Assembly (NCBI RefSeq): GCF_014237865.1
Contig: NZ_JACJUU010000004.1
Span: 1-64,000, forward strand
Origin: Pusillimonas minor
Lineage (GTDB): Bacteria; Pseudomonadota; Gammaproteobacteria; Burkholderiales; Burkholderiaceae_B
DNA length: 64,000 bases
Direction: 5' to 3'
Position 1 is the first letter of the stretch. Each line of letters starts with the position of its first letter. This document shows positions 40,003 through 48,874 of the stretch, piece after piece. The position numbers were made by a program, and so were the translations under genes. The notes under the pieces were generated by a model. The model saw nothing but the letters and a program-made list of their open reading frames with translations. It had not been told where the DNA came from and did no database searches.

Positions 40003-41045
40003 GGCGCAGCGCGCATGCGGGTTTCCCATTGCTGCAGAGGTAGCGCCGGGCTGGCGCTGATGGTGCGTGCGATGACCGCCGTCAGGGCTTCAAGGCCGCG
40101 GTCTGACGGCCAGCGCGATGGTTCTACAATCGCCCAGTTGCCGTTGGCGTCTTGTTGGGCCACCCTGAACCGGAACGAGTAATAGCCCGTCGCCAGGCCC
40201 ATGCGCAAGTCGGTGGCTACCAGTTGCTTATCGATCACGTCGTAGCGGATCCAGTCCCCCGAAAACCAGCGCAGCCCATTAAGCATGTCGGCATTGGGGA
40301 ACTGGTTGGCCAGTGCGGTGTTAAGCGGCGCTTTGATGTGCTCGCGGGGCTGGTCGTCGAGCACGCTGGTGACGTATTCAAAGTAGTGGTCGCTGTCGGT
40401 GCGCGCTACAACGCGCCACAGCAAAATATTGAAGGGCGCCGGTGTTGAAAACACGGCGTCAACGCTGACGCCGTTTTGTGCCAGGGTGCTGCGTACGCGC
40501 GATTCGACCAGGTTTTTGGCCAGCAGGGAGGCACACAGGTACACCACGCACCAGCCTAATGCCCAGGCATTCATTTTTTGCACGGCCGGCCGCGAGCCCC
40601 AGGCAAAGGCCGCCAGCGCAGCCAGCAGCATGGGTAGCGTAAAGAACGGGTCGATAATGAAGATGCTTGACCAACTGGTTGGCGTTGGCATAAAGGGCCA
40701 GAACAGTTGCGTGCCGTAACTGGTGAAGGCGTCGGCCAATACATGCGTGATGAAGATCAGCCACAGGGTGGCAAATAGCCGTTTCCAGTCGTACTGCGTG
40801 GCTGGGGGCCACTTGCGTATCAGCCAGGTCAGCAAAAACGACAGCCCGGTCAGGACAAACACCGAATGCGAAAACCCGCGATGGTTGATCATGTCGGCGA
40901 TGGGGTTGCCGTAGCGAATGATGACATCGAGGTCGGGCAAGGTGCCAAGAACGGCGCCTGCAATATAGGCTTTGCGGCCGTGGTATCGGCCCAGCATGAC
41001 GCCAGAGACGCTGGCGCCCAGTACGGCTTGAGTGACGGAATCCAT
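39999..41045 (-). CDS. YdjM-like membrane-bound metal-dependent hydrolase (DUF457)
   Basis: 348 residues. The N-terminal part shows the family pattern (MDSVTQAVLGASVSGVMLGR, GAVLGTLPDLDVI, NHRGFSHSVFVL, THVLADAFTSYGTQLFWPF), with His/Asp residues that would bind metal, across four to five membrane helices. The C-terminal 170 residues are a periplasmic domain. YdjM of E. coli is an SOS-induced inner membrane protein of unknown reaction. Its stop overlaps the nhaR-like stop by four bases (convergent). Confidence 0.82.
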   Translation of the reverse strand: MDSVTQAVLGASVSGVMLGRYHGRKAYIAGAVLGTLPDLDVIIRYGNPIADMINHRGFSHSVFVLTGLSFLLTWLIRKWPPATQYDWKRLFATLWLIFITHVLADAFTSYGTQLFWPFMPTPTSWSSIFIIDPFFTLPMLLAALAAFAWGSRPAVQKMNAWALGWCVVYLCASLLAKNLVESRVRSTLAQNGVSVDAVFSTPAPFNILLWRVVARTDSDHYFEYVTSVLDDQPREHIKAPLNTALANQFPNADMLNGLRWFSGDWIRYDVIDKQLVATDLRMGLATGYYSFRFRVAQQDANGNWAIVEPSRWPSDRGLEALTAVIARTISASPALPLQQWETRMRAAP

Positions 41046-41230
41046 AGTTGATGATCACCAGAAGAGGCGATTGATCATACCACCCGGGCCATGCCGTGCC
41101 GCTCGACAAGGGGTGGTGCAACGGGTCGCGGCATGACACGGCTGTTGCATTTTGTAGGTATAAAATGGCCGTTTTCATCAACTGCTTTTAGCGGCGGTGT
41201 TCTTGGGCACCGCGGCAACAGGACGACACC

Positions 41231-42421
41231 TTGTTCAACGTGCTTTCTGCCTATGCAGGCGACCCTATCTTGTCTCTTCAGTTGGCCTATCGCGACGATG
41301 CCCGCGCCGACAAAACCAATCTCAGCATCGGTTTGTATTACGACGACCAGGGTAATGTGCCCCGTCTTAAGTCGGTCATCGAAGCGCAGGCCCGGGTGGC
41401 ACAGTCGACTCAGCCCAGCATGTACTTGCCCATGAGCGGAGACCCGGCCTATTGCAAGGTCAGTCAGGCGCTGTTGTTCGGTCAAGACGCCGACGTCATC
41501 AAACAGGGGCGCGTGGCTACTATTCAAACGGTTGGGGGGTCGGGTGCGCTTAAGGTCGGCAGCGATGTCATTCGCCGGTTTTTCCCTGCCATCGAGGCAC
41601 GTATCAGCAACCCGACCTGGGACAACCATCGTGCCATTCTCGAAGGTGCCGGGTTCAAGGTCGATACCTACCCTTATTTCAACCGCGACACCCAGCGCCT
41701 TGATTTTGACGCCATGGCGGCCGCGTTGCGCCAGTTGCCGGCGCAAACGCTGGTGTTGCTGCACCCATGCTGTCATAACCCCACAGGGGCAGACCTGAGC
41801 CCGGCGCAGTGGGATGAAATCGTTGACATTATCGCGTCGCGCCAATTGATCGCGTTTCTTGATACGGCGTATCAAGGGTTGGGCGAAGGGCTTGAACAGG
41901 ACGCCTATTTGATCCGTGCGTTGGTCAAGGCTAATCAGTCTTTCCTGGTTGCCAATTCATATTCGAAGATTTTTTCGTTGTACGGCGAACGCTGCGGGAG
42001 CCTGAGTATGGTTTGCGCCAATGCTGACGAAGCCAGCCGCGCGCTGGGTCAAATGCAGCAGGCCGTGCGCCGCAACTATTCCAGCCCACCTGCGTATGGC
42101 GCCAGCCTGGTGCAAACGGTATTGAACGATGCCGAGCTGAACGCGCTTTGGCGCAGCGAGGTAGACGAGATGCGTGTGCGCATTCAGTCGATGCGTGAGC
42201 GGTTGCACCAGGGGTTGTGTGCGGCTCAACCCAATGTTGATTGGGACTTTTTACTGGCTCAGCGCGGTATGTTTGGCTATGCGCCAGTATTGGCCGCCCA
42301 AATGAACCGCCTGCGCGATGAGTTCGGTGTTTACATCATCGAGTCTGGCCGTATTTGTGTGGCGGGTTTGAATACCGGTAATGTCGATCGCGTCGCCCGG
42401 GCTTTTGCCGCCGTGTTGTAG
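41231..42421 (+). CDS. tyrB: Aromatic amino acid aminotransferase (TyrB/AspC family)
   Basis: 396 residues from TTG 41,231, which gives the normal family start FNVLSAYAGDPILSL; no ATG fits. PLP-lysine in ANSYSKIFSLYGERCG, substrate-binding HNPTGADL and the C-terminal Arg in SGRICVAGL are present. It interconverts aromatic or dicarboxylic amino acids with their keto acids in the cytoplasm. A long hairpin follows 30 bases after the stop. Confidence 0.9.
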   Translation: MFNVLSAYAGDPILSLQLAYRDDARADKTNLSIGLYYDDQGNVPRLKSVIEAQARVAQSTQPSMYLPMSGDPAYCKVSQALLFGQDADVIKQGRVATIQTVGGSGALKVGSDVIRRFFPAIEARISNPTWDNHRAILEGAGFKVDTYPYFNRDTQRLDFDAMAAALRQLPAQTLVLLHPCCHNPTGADLSPAQWDEIVDIIASRQLIAFLDTAYQGLGEGLEQDAYLIRALVKANQSFLVANSYSKIFSLYGERCGSLSMVCANADEASRALGQMQQAVRRNYSSPPAYGASLVQTVLNDAELNALWRSEVDEMRVRIQSMRERLHQGLCAAQPNVDWDFLLAQRGMFGYAPVLAAQMNRLRDEFGVYIIESGRICVAGLNTGNVDRVARAFAAVL

Positions 42422-42450
42422 GTTGGCCGATTCGGGCGTTGTTGTTTTTA

Positions 42451-42494
42451 AAAGCCGTTATTTTCCTAGGAATAACCCTGAAAATGACGGCTTT
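42451..42494. terminator. Long hairpin after the aminotransferase gene
   Basis: A 15-base stem (AAAGCCGTTATTTTC, 42,451-42,465, against 42,480-42,494) with one G-T pair encloses a 14-base loop that contains CCTAGG. On the plus strand only three T follow. Confidence 0.6.
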
Positions 42495-42582
42495 GTCATC
42501 AAATTGTCGATAAACAGGGGTACTCTAGGGGTCGCAGTTCTAAACCATTCCGAATAATCGTAATATTTTCGAGAGGTTCCAG

Positions 42583-42741
42583 ATGTTGGTTAAACCGCGC
42601 ACTCCCACCCCGTTCCGCCCGTTCAAGGCCAGCGTTAAATTGTCCGCCAACCACGAACGCGCCAAACAGGCTTCCGCCCCACGCATCATCAGCATGGGCA
42701 GTATTGGTAACGATCGTTACGGGCGCAAGCGAGACAGCTAA
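42583..42741 (+). CDS. Small basic protein of unknown function (52 aa)
   Basis: ATG 42,583 has GAGAGG six bases upstream, and the frame runs 52 codons to TAA at 42,739. The protein is strongly basic (many Lys, Arg, His) with Pro-rich start (VKPRTPTPFRPFK) and ends IGNDRYGRKRDS. No family recognised. It sits alone between two hairpins, the second a proper terminator, so it has the layout of an independent small gene. It could be an RNA-binding or ribosome-associated peptide, which is speculation from its charge. Confidence 0.6.
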   Translation: MLVKPRTPTPFRPFKASVKLSANHERAKQASAPRIISMGSIGNDRYGRKRDS

Positions 42742-42763
42742 CATCTGCGTGCCCGCAAGAATT

Positions 42764-42807
42764 GCACCCCAAGCGCCGGACACTCGTCGGGTTTTTGGGG
42801 TGCTTTT
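42764..42807 (+). terminator. Rho-independent terminator of the 52-aa gene
   Basis: GCACCCCAA (42,764-42,772) pairs with TTGGGGTGC (42,795-42,803) around a 22-base loop and is followed by four T. It lies 22 bases after the stop of the small gene. Confidence 0.75.
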
Positions 42808-42907
42808 CATTTGTACTGTCAGTTTTGGCGAGCAAAGCCGGGGGTAATAACCCTGGGGTGAACAGGGTAAAATGGCGTTTTTGACGTTACGCTGATGTGT
42901 TACCCCT

Positions 42908-43909
42908 ATGGCTCAATTTCTGGTCGCTGCCCTATATAAATTTGTTCGTCTCGATAACTTCCGCGATATGCAGGCGCCGTTGCTTGAGGTTTGCCAAAAC
43001 AACGACGTTACCGGCACTTTGTTGCTGGCCCAAGAGGGCATTAACGGCACCATTGCCGGCCCAGAGGCCGGTATTCGGGCGGTGCTGGCCTATTTGCATG
43101 CCGACCCGCGCCTGGCAACGCTCACGCACAAAGAGTCGTGGGCCGACAAGCAGCCGTTTTATCGCATGAAGGTCAAGCTCAAGCGCGAAATCGTGACGAT
43201 GGGTATTCCCAATGTCGAAGCCGAGACCCGCGCCGGCAAGTACGTTAAGCCCGAAGACTGGAACCAGCTGATTACCGACCCTGACGTTGTGGTGGTTGAC
43301 ACCCGCAACGATTACGAAGTGGCCATTGGCACCTTTAAAGGGGCCGTTAACCCCGAAACCGTCAGCTTCACGCAGTTCCCGGACTGGGTCAAACAAGAAT
43401 CCACCGACGGTGGGGTATTGCGGCAAAAGAAGAAAGTGGCCATGTTTTGCACCGGGGGTATTCGCTGCGAAAAATCCACGGCGTATCTCAGGTCGCAAGG
43501 GTTCGACGAGGTCTACCACCTGGAAGGCGGTATTCTGAAATACCTCGAAACCGTGCCCGAAGCGCAAAGCTTGTGGGATGGTGAATGTTTTGTTTTCGAC
43601 GAGCGCGTTTCCGTAGTGCACGGTCTCGATCAGGGTAGTTACGAACTTTGCCGTGCGTGCCGCTTCCCGTTGTCCGACGCCGACAAGTTGTCGCCACATT
43701 TCGAGGCCGGCGTCAGCTGCCCGCATTGTCACGACAAACACACCGATGAACAAAAGCAGCGGTTTCGCGAACGTCAGAAGCAAACCGAACTGGCCGCGCA
43801 GCGCCGCGAGCGCCACATCGGCGCCCACCTCGAGGCTCAAAAAGCCGCCAAGGCCGCTGCCAAAGAAAAGGCCCGGCTGGCCGCGCTGGCAGGCCAGAAG
43901 GGCAAGTAA
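42908..43909 (+). CDS. trhO: tRNA uridine 5-hydroxylase TrhO (rhodanese-domain)
   Basis: 333 residues. The N-terminal domain ([30 protein letters not shown]) and central rhodanese domain with catalytic Cys in [13 protein letters not shown] are those of TrhO/YceA, which uses O2 to hydroxylate U34 of certain tRNAs toward 5-methoxyuridine or cmo5U. A C-terminal cysteine pair region ([19 protein letters not shown]) may bind zinc. The last 60 residues are a charged Lys/Ala/Glu helix. The start context follows an AT-rich stretch. Confidence 0.92.
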   Translation: MAQFLVAALYKFVRLDNFRDMQAPLLEVCQNNDVTGTLLLAQEGINGTIAGPEAGIRAVLAYLHADPRLATLTHKESWADKQPFYRMKVKLKREIVTMGIPNVEAETRAGKYVKPEDWNQLITDPDVVVVDTRNDYEVAIGTFKGAVNPETVSFTQFPDWVKQESTDGGVLRQKKKVAMFCTGGIRCEKSTAYLRSQGFDEVYHLEGGILKYLETVPEAQSLWDGECFVFDERVSVVHGLDQGSYELCRACRFPLSDADKLSPHFEAGVSCPHCHDKHTDEQKQRFRERQKQTELAAQRRERHIGAHLEAQKAAKAAAKEKARLAALAGQKGK

Positions 43910-43911
43910 CG

Positions 43912-44592
43912 GTGAGCGCGGCGGCGGCCATCGGGCTGGGGGCGTTTGACGTGCAGCGCCCCGTCTTGTATTCGTTTCGTCGCTGCCCTTATGCCATGCG
44001 CGCCCGTCTGGCTATTGCCGTTAGCGGTACACGTTGCGAGTTGCGTGAAATTGTTCTACGAGACAAGCCGGCCGCGATGTTGCAGGCGTCGCCCAAAGGT
44101 ACCGTACCCGTGCTTGTCGATACCGACGGTACAGTCATTGATCAAAGTCTTGACATTATGCTGTGGGCCCTGCGCCGGCACGACCCGCAGGGGTGGCTGG
44201 CGCCGCAAAACCTGGCAGACATGCTGGCTTTGGTTGAAGCGTGCGATACGCAGTTCAAGTTTCATCTTGACCGCTACAAATACCCGCAGCGCTACGAAAA
44301 CACCCGGCCCGAGCCGCATCGTGATGCGGGTGTTGCCTGGTTGAAGGGCCTGGAGGCGCGCCTGGATAAAACGCCGTACCTGTTCGGGGCTCACCCCATG
44401 CTGGCTGATATGGCGATTGCCCCTTTTGTGCGGCAGTTTGCGCATACCGACGCCGATGCGTTCGATGCGCAACCGCTGCCCCAAACAAAACGCTGGCTCA
44501 AGGCATTTCTTGAGTCAGCGTTGTTGGCCTCGGTGATGCACAAATACCCGGTGTGGCGTGCCGGTGAACCGGGGGTTGCGTTCCCCGGTTAA
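43912..44592 (+). CDS. Glutathione S-transferase family protein
   Basis: 226 residues from GTG 43,912, two bases after the trhO stop, so the two genes are likely co-transcribed. The thioredoxin-like N-terminal domain (VLYSFRRCPYAMRARLAIAVSG, KGTVPVLVDTDGTVIDQSLDI) has a CPY motif with Cys as the probable active-site residue (grxB/omega-like). A helical C-terminal domain follows with the N-capping-type HPMLADMAIAPFVRQF. The substrate is unknown. Confidence 0.85.
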   Translation: MSAAAAIGLGAFDVQRPVLYSFRRCPYAMRARLAIAVSGTRCELREIVLRDKPAAMLQASPKGTVPVLVDTDGTVIDQSLDIMLWALRRHDPQGWLAPQNLADMLALVEACDTQFKFHLDRYKYPQRYENTRPEPHRDAGVAWLKGLEARLDKTPYLFGAHPMLADMAIAPFVRQFAHTDADAFDAQPLPQTKRWLKAFLESALLASVMHKYPVWRAGEPGVAFPG

Positions 44593-44614
44593 GGTGGTAG
44601 TTGGCGCCGCCGGT

Positions 44615-45397
44615 TTATTCCATGCCCGGTACAACCGTAGAGAACCCGGCGTCGACGTGGGTGATTTCGCCGGTAACGCCTGCAGCCAGTTCAGACAGCA
44701 GAAATGCCGCTACATTACCGACGTCTTCGGTGGTGACATTACGGCGCAGCGGGGCGTGCGCCTCGACATACTTCAGAATCGAACCAAAATCTTTGATGCC
44801 GCTGGCGGCCAATGTTTTGATGGGGCCGGCTGAAATACCGTTGGCGCGAATGCCCATGGGGCCTAACGAATTGGCCAGATAACGCACGCTGGCTTCGAGG
44901 GAGGCTTTGGCCAGGCCCATGGTGTTGTAGTTGGGAACGACTTTTTCAGCGCCCAGGTAGGTCAGCGTCAAGACCGAGCTGTTCCGGCCTTTAAGCAGCG
45001 GCAGGGCGGCTTTGGCCAGCGCCGGAAAGCTGTAGGCCGAAATGTCGTGCGCAATCCGGAAGCCCTCGCGCGACAGGCCGTCGAGGAAATCGCCGGCGAT
45101 GGCTTCGCGTGGCGCAAATCCGATAGCGTGAACCAGGCCGTCAAGACCGTCCCAGCGCTTACCAATTTCGGCGATGGTCGATTCGATTTGCGCATCATCG
45201 CCTACATCGCAGGGCAGCACGATGTCGCTGCCAAATTCGGCGGCGTATTCGGTAATGCGGTCTTTGAAACGATCGCCGACATAGGTGAAGGCCAGTTCGG
45301 CACCTTGCTGGTGGCAGGCCTTGGCAATACCGTAGGCAATAGAGCGGTTGGAAATAACGCCTGTGATCAGGATGCGTTTGTTTTTAAGAAAACCCAT
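44615..45397 (-). CDS. fabI: Enoyl-[acyl-carrier-protein] reductase FabI
   Basis: 260 residues of the short-chain reductase fold. [15 protein letters not shown] is the FabI version of the NAD-binding motif, and the catalytic tyrosines and lysine lie in [20 protein letters not shown] (YxxxxxxK). It catalyses the last step of each fatty-acid elongation cycle and is the triclosan/isoniazid-type target. It is convergent with the GST gene and separated by 22 bases. Confidence 0.95.
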   Translation of the reverse strand: MGFLKNKRILITGVISNRSIAYGIAKACHQQGAELAFTYVGDRFKDRITEYAAEFGSDIVLPCDVGDDAQIESTIAEIGKRWDGLDGLVHAIGFAPREAIAGDFLDGLSREGFRIAHDISAYSFPALAKAALPLLKGRNSSVLTLTYLGAEKVVPNYNTMGLAKASLEASVRYLANSLGPMGIRANGISAGPIKTLAASGIKDFGSILKYVEAHAPLRRNVTTEDVGNVAAFLLSELAAGVTGEITHVDAGFSTVVPGME

Positions 45398-45432
45398 GAT
45401 TGAGCCTTTTGTATTGGTGATGATTGGTTGTG

Positions 45433-46671
45433 TCAGCCGCGAACGTTGGTGCCCGGAACGCGCAGTCGCGTGCCTAGCCCCAGGTTGTTGCTTTTAAGAT
45501 TGTTTAGCCGCCGCAATTCTTGTACCGATGTGTTGTAGCGTTTGGCCAGCGCGTAAAGGGTTTCGCCCTTTTTGACGGTATGGGTGCGTGCGCTGGGCCC
45601 CCGCTTGACGACCTTGGTGGCTGGCTTGCCGGCCGATGGCAGCCGGGTAATGGCGGTGGGCATGGGTGGCGCCGCCCCGCCGGTGGTGTCAAGAGATGCC
45701 AGTTGAACACCGCCTTCGGCGGCAATCAGTTGCTTGTTTTTGTAGGCCTCGAGGTTGGCCTTGAAAATGTCTACCCGGTGCGTCGGTAACAAGATTTCGG
45801 GGGCGTCGTCGGCCACGATAATGGTTTGATTAAATGACGCATTCAGGGCTTTGAATTCTTCGAGCGGCATCTCGGCAAGGCGGGCAACGTCTTCGACCGC
45901 CATGGTCTGGGTTTTGCGTATGGCTGTGAAATAAGGGGTGTTGCTGACAGGCGGCAACGTCATGCCGTATTTTTTGGGGTCGGCGATGATGTTTTTAATG
46001 GCCTGCAGCTTGGGTACGTAGTTGCGGGTTTCGTCGGGCATTTTCAGCGACAGGTAGTCGGTGCCGTCGCCCGCTGCTTCGGCTTTTTCGATGGCGCGGC
46101 GCACCGAGCCTTCGCCCCAGTTGTAAGACGCCAGTGCCAGGTACCAGTCGCCCTGGAATTCGTAAAGGTAGGTCAGGTATTCGAGGGCGGCGTGGGTTGA
46201 GGCCACCGGGTCGCGGCGCTCGTCGCGCCAGTTGTCTTGTTTTAAATTGAAGTGCAAGCCCGTGCTGGGAATAAATTGCCACAGTCCGGATGCTTTGGCC
46301 CGCGAGTAGGCCTCGGGGTTGTAGGCGCTTTCGACAAAGGGCAGCAGGGCCAGCTCGGTGGGCAGGCCCCGTCGTTCGAGCTCGTCGACAATAAAGTAAA
46401 TGTAGCGCTTGGCACGCTCGCTCATGCGGTAAACCGATTGCGGATGCGAGGCGTAGTAGTTTGTCCAGTGGTCGACCAGCGGGTCGTTAAGATTGGGGAT
46501 GGCGAAACCGCGACGGACGCGGTCCCAGATATCGGTGGGTGGGTTGGTGAGGTCGATGGTGCGCGAAGTATCGACGGCAGCATAGGGAGAGCGGTCGGAT
46601 TTTTGCGCGTTTTGGTGGGCACAACCCGCCAGTAGCACTACCAGTAGTAACGTAAATAGTCGTGAAAGCAT
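45433..46671 (-). CDS. mltD: Membrane-bound lytic murein transglycosylase D
   Basis: 412 residues from ATG 46,671, which starts the lipoprotein signal [17 protein letters not shown]. The lytic transglycosylase (SLT) domain has the catalytic Glu in [11 protein letters not shown] and the following [11 protein letters not shown]. One C-terminal LysM repeat ([19 protein letters not shown]...) binds peptidoglycan; E. coli MltD has two or more. It begins 10 bases after gloB in the same direction. Confidence 0.92.
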   Translation of the reverse strand: MLSRLFTLLLVVLLAGCAHQNAQKSDRSPYAAVDTSRTIDLTNPPTDIWDRVRRGFAIPNLNDPLVDHWTNYYASHPQSVYRMSERAKRYIYFIVDELERRGLPTELALLPFVESAYNPEAYSRAKASGLWQFIPSTGLHFNLKQDNWRDERRDPVASTHAALEYLTYLYEFQGDWYLALASYNWGEGSVRRAIEKAEAAGDGTDYLSLKMPDETRNYVPKLQAIKNIIADPKKYGMTLPPVSNTPYFTAIRKTQTMAVEDVARLAEMPLEEFKALNASFNQTIIVADDAPEILLPTHRVDIFKANLEAYKNKQLIAAEGGVQLASLDTTGGAAPPMPTAITRLPSAGKPATKVVKRGPSARTHTVKKGETLYALAKRYNTSVQELRRLNNLKSNNLGLGTRLRVPGTNVRG

Positions 46672-46681
46672 GGGTACTGCG

Positions 46682-47488
46682 TTAAAAATTGTTCTTCCAT
46701 TCGCGCAGGCATGCAAACACAGCCACCGCAGAACTAAGCGGCTTGCCGGCATGATTCTGGGCGGCTTCAATGACTGCGCTTTGCAGCGGCCGCATGAACG
46801 GGTTGGTTTCGAGCTCGAGGCTGATGGTGGAGGGCAGCGTAGGCAAGCCTTGCGACCTGGCTTGCTGCGCCGATTCCCAGCGTTTTTTTAACATGGGGTT
46901 TGCCGGTTCGACGGCAAGCGCCCAGCGCAGGTTGGACAGGGTATATTCGTGGGCACAGCACACCAGCGTGTTTAGCGGCAGCGCTTGTAATTTGCCCAGC
47001 GAATTCACCATATCGGCCGGGGTGCCCTCGAAAAGACGCCCGCAACCTGCGGCAAATAGTGTATCACCACAAAAAACAACCGGTTGGTCGTCATCGAGGT
47101 AACCAAAGTAGGCGATATGGCCTGCCGTGTGGCCGGGGATGTCGAGCACGGACAGCGTCAGCCCAAGGTGGTCGAGCCCGACTTCGTCGGTTTCTTTCAG
47201 GCCGTGGTCGCACACCGGAAGCTTTTCCCCGATGGGGCCGTATACCGTGGCGCCGGTTTTTTCTTTAAGCGCGAGTACGCCGCCGACATGATCGGGGTGG
47301 TGATGCGTGACAAGAATGGCGTCGAGCACCAGGTTGTGGGCTTGTAGTTGTTCGAGCACCGGGGCGGCGTCGCCCGGGTCGACCACAACGGCGTGGTTGC
47401 CTTTGCGAATTAACCAGATATAGTTGTCGGAAAATGCCGGAACCGGAACCAGACGGGTTGTTTTCGGGTCTTGAGTAGTATTAACCAT
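46682..47488 (-). CDS. gloB: Hydroxyacylglutathione hydrolase (glyoxalase II)
   Basis: 268 residues from ATG 47,488. Metallo-beta-lactamase fold with THHHPDHVGG, the DIPGHTAGHI and VFCGDTLFAAGCGRLFEGTP motifs, and the C-terminal glutathione-binding domain. It hydrolyses S-lactoylglutathione to lactate, completing methylglyoxal detoxification. Its ATG lies in a CATG shared with the plus-strand frame of the methyltransferase gene, so its promoter must lie inside that gene. Confidence 0.94.
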   Translation of the reverse strand: MVNTTQDPKTTRLVPVPAFSDNYIWLIRKGNHAVVVDPGDAAPVLEQLQAHNLVLDAILVTHHHPDHVGGVLALKEKTGATVYGPIGEKLPVCDHGLKETDEVGLDHLGLTLSVLDIPGHTAGHIAYFGYLDDDQPVVFCGDTLFAAGCGRLFEGTPADMVNSLGKLQALPLNTLVCCAHEYTLSNLRWALAVEPANPMLKKRWESAQQARSQGLPTLPSTISLELETNPFMRPLQSAVIEAAQNHAGKPLSSAVAVFACLREWKNNF

Positions 47489-47504
47489 GGCGCAAGGAGC
47501 TTGT

Positions 47505-48272
47505 GTGTTTGAGTTGGACCAACCGCTGATCACCGAACTGGCCGCATGGCTGGAAACGCCGGCAGGCCAGTACGTGCGCAACTGGGAGCAGAAAAAAACC
47601 AATGGTATGGTGACCAACGCGTTTGGCTACCACGCGGTACAGGTGGGGTTGCCGCACTGGGACTTGCTGGCCGCAAACCGCATACCGCACAAGATACACA
47701 CCCATTCGGGTTTAAGCGAAGACAGCCTGATGGGGGCAAGCCCGGCGCTGTATACCCAGCCCGAGCAACTACCCTTCGAAAGCCAGTCTATCGACTTGCT
47801 GATATTACCCCATGTTCTCGAGTGTTCCAATCACCCGCATCAGGTGCTGCGCGAAGCCGAGCGGGTGCTGGTGCCCGAGGGTCGGCTGGTGATCTCGGGG
47901 TTCAACCCCTGGAGCCTCTGGGGGGCGCAGGCGCGCATGCCGGGCGTTGACCCGTTGGTGCCGGTGCCGGCCCATATGCAGGTGTCGTTGCCTCGCCTGA
48001 AAGACTGGTTCAAGTTGTTGTCCCTTGAAATTGACCGGGGCCACTTTGGTTGCTACGCTGCGCCCTGTTTTACGCAGCGCTGGCTGCAGCGCTGGTCTTT
48101 CATGGACGCCGCAGGCGACCGCTGGTGGCCGGTGTGCGGCGCCGTTTATGTGGTGGCGGCCGTCAAGCGCGTTGCCTCTGTGCGCTTGGTGGGGCCGGCC
48201 TGGAAGGGCAAGAAGAAGCGCCGCATGCGCCGCGCCGCCGTCGTGGCCAGCCAGCGTCAGGCCGGCAGTTAG
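47505..48272 (+). CDS. Class I SAM-dependent methyltransferase
   Basis: 255 residues from GTG 47,505, chosen because AAGGAG sits exactly 5 bases upstream; ATG 47,487 has no ribosome site and would overlap the gloB start. The sequence has a methyltransferase type 11 core (LPFESQSIDLLILPHVLECSNHPHQVLREAERVLVPEGRLVISGFNPWSLWG). A basic C-terminal tail (KGKKKRRMRRAAVV) could bind nucleic acid or membranes. This gene is conserved between gloB and rnhA in many beta-proteobacteria, but the substrate is not established. Confidence 0.85.
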   Translation: MFELDQPLITELAAWLETPAGQYVRNWEQKKTNGMVTNAFGYHAVQVGLPHWDLLAANRIPHKIHTHSGLSEDSLMGASPALYTQPEQLPFESQSIDLLILPHVLECSNHPHQVLREAERVLVPEGRLVISGFNPWSLWGAQARMPGVDPLVPVPAHMQVSLPRLKDWFKLLSLEIDRGHFGCYAAPCFTQRWLQRWSFMDAAGDRWWPVCGAVYVVAAVKRVASVRLVGPAWKGKKKRRMRRAAVVASQRQAGS

Positions 48273-48292
48273 GTTAAATCAACAAGGAAAGC

Positions 48293-48754
48293 ATGAGTCT
48301 GCAACACACCGCACCGGTCAATATCTGGACAGACGGTGCCTGTAAAGGAAACCCCGGGTGGGGAGGATGGGGCGCGTATTTGCGTCAGGGGCGTCACGAA
48401 AAAAGTTTATGTGGCGGCGAGCCCGAAACCACCAATAATCGTATGGAGTTGATGGCCGTTATTCAGGCACTGCGGGCCTTGAAGCGCCCCTGCAAGGTCG
48501 TCATTCATACCGATTCGCAGTATGTGCAAAAAGGTATGACCGAATGGCTCGATAACTGGAAGCGTCGGGGTTGGCGTACGGCCGACAAAAAGCCGGTCAA
48601 AAATGCCGATCTCTGGCAAATGCTCGACGAACTCACCCACGAGCACGAGCTGACCTGGCAATGGGTGCGCGGTCATGCCGGTGACCCGGGAAATGAAAAG
48701 GCAGACGCGCTGGCTAACCAAGGGGTGGAAGTTGCGCGACGCGCGGCCGCCTAG
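48293..48754 (+). CDS. rnhA: Ribonuclease HI
   Basis: 153 residues with the full set of acidic catalytic residues: Asp in [12 protein letters not shown], Glu in [12 protein letters not shown], Asp in [12 protein letters not shown], and Asp in [10 protein letters not shown], plus the basic handle ([20 protein letters not shown]). It cuts RNA in RNA-DNA hybrids. It follows the methyltransferase gene by 20 bases, and a hairpin with GCCGGAGC arms (48,781-48,804) follows the stop. Confidence 0.96.
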   Translation: MSLQHTAPVNIWTDGACKGNPGWGGWGAYLRQGRHEKSLCGGEPETTNNRMELMAVIQALRALKRPCKVVIHTDSQYVQKGMTEWLDNWKRRGWRTADKKPVKNADLWQMLDELTHEHELTWQWVRGHAGDPGNEKADALANQGVEVARRAAA

Positions 48755-48874
48755 CTGTCAACCCGCATTGCGGTTACTTCGCCGGAGCTTCGTGCGGCTC
48801 CGGCATGCGCTATTATCGACGTCGGCCTTTCGTGGGCCGGTTCCCGTAACCCGCTTATAGATGAACACGCTTTC

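Noticed and set aside
42499-42810. Minus-strand 103-codon frame over the 52-aa gene
   Set aside because: No ribosome site and it spans a terminator; the plus-strand frame has better signals.
47487-47504. ATG 47,487 as methyltransferase start
   Set aside because: No ribosome site, and a perfect AAGGAG lies 5 bases before GTG 47,505.
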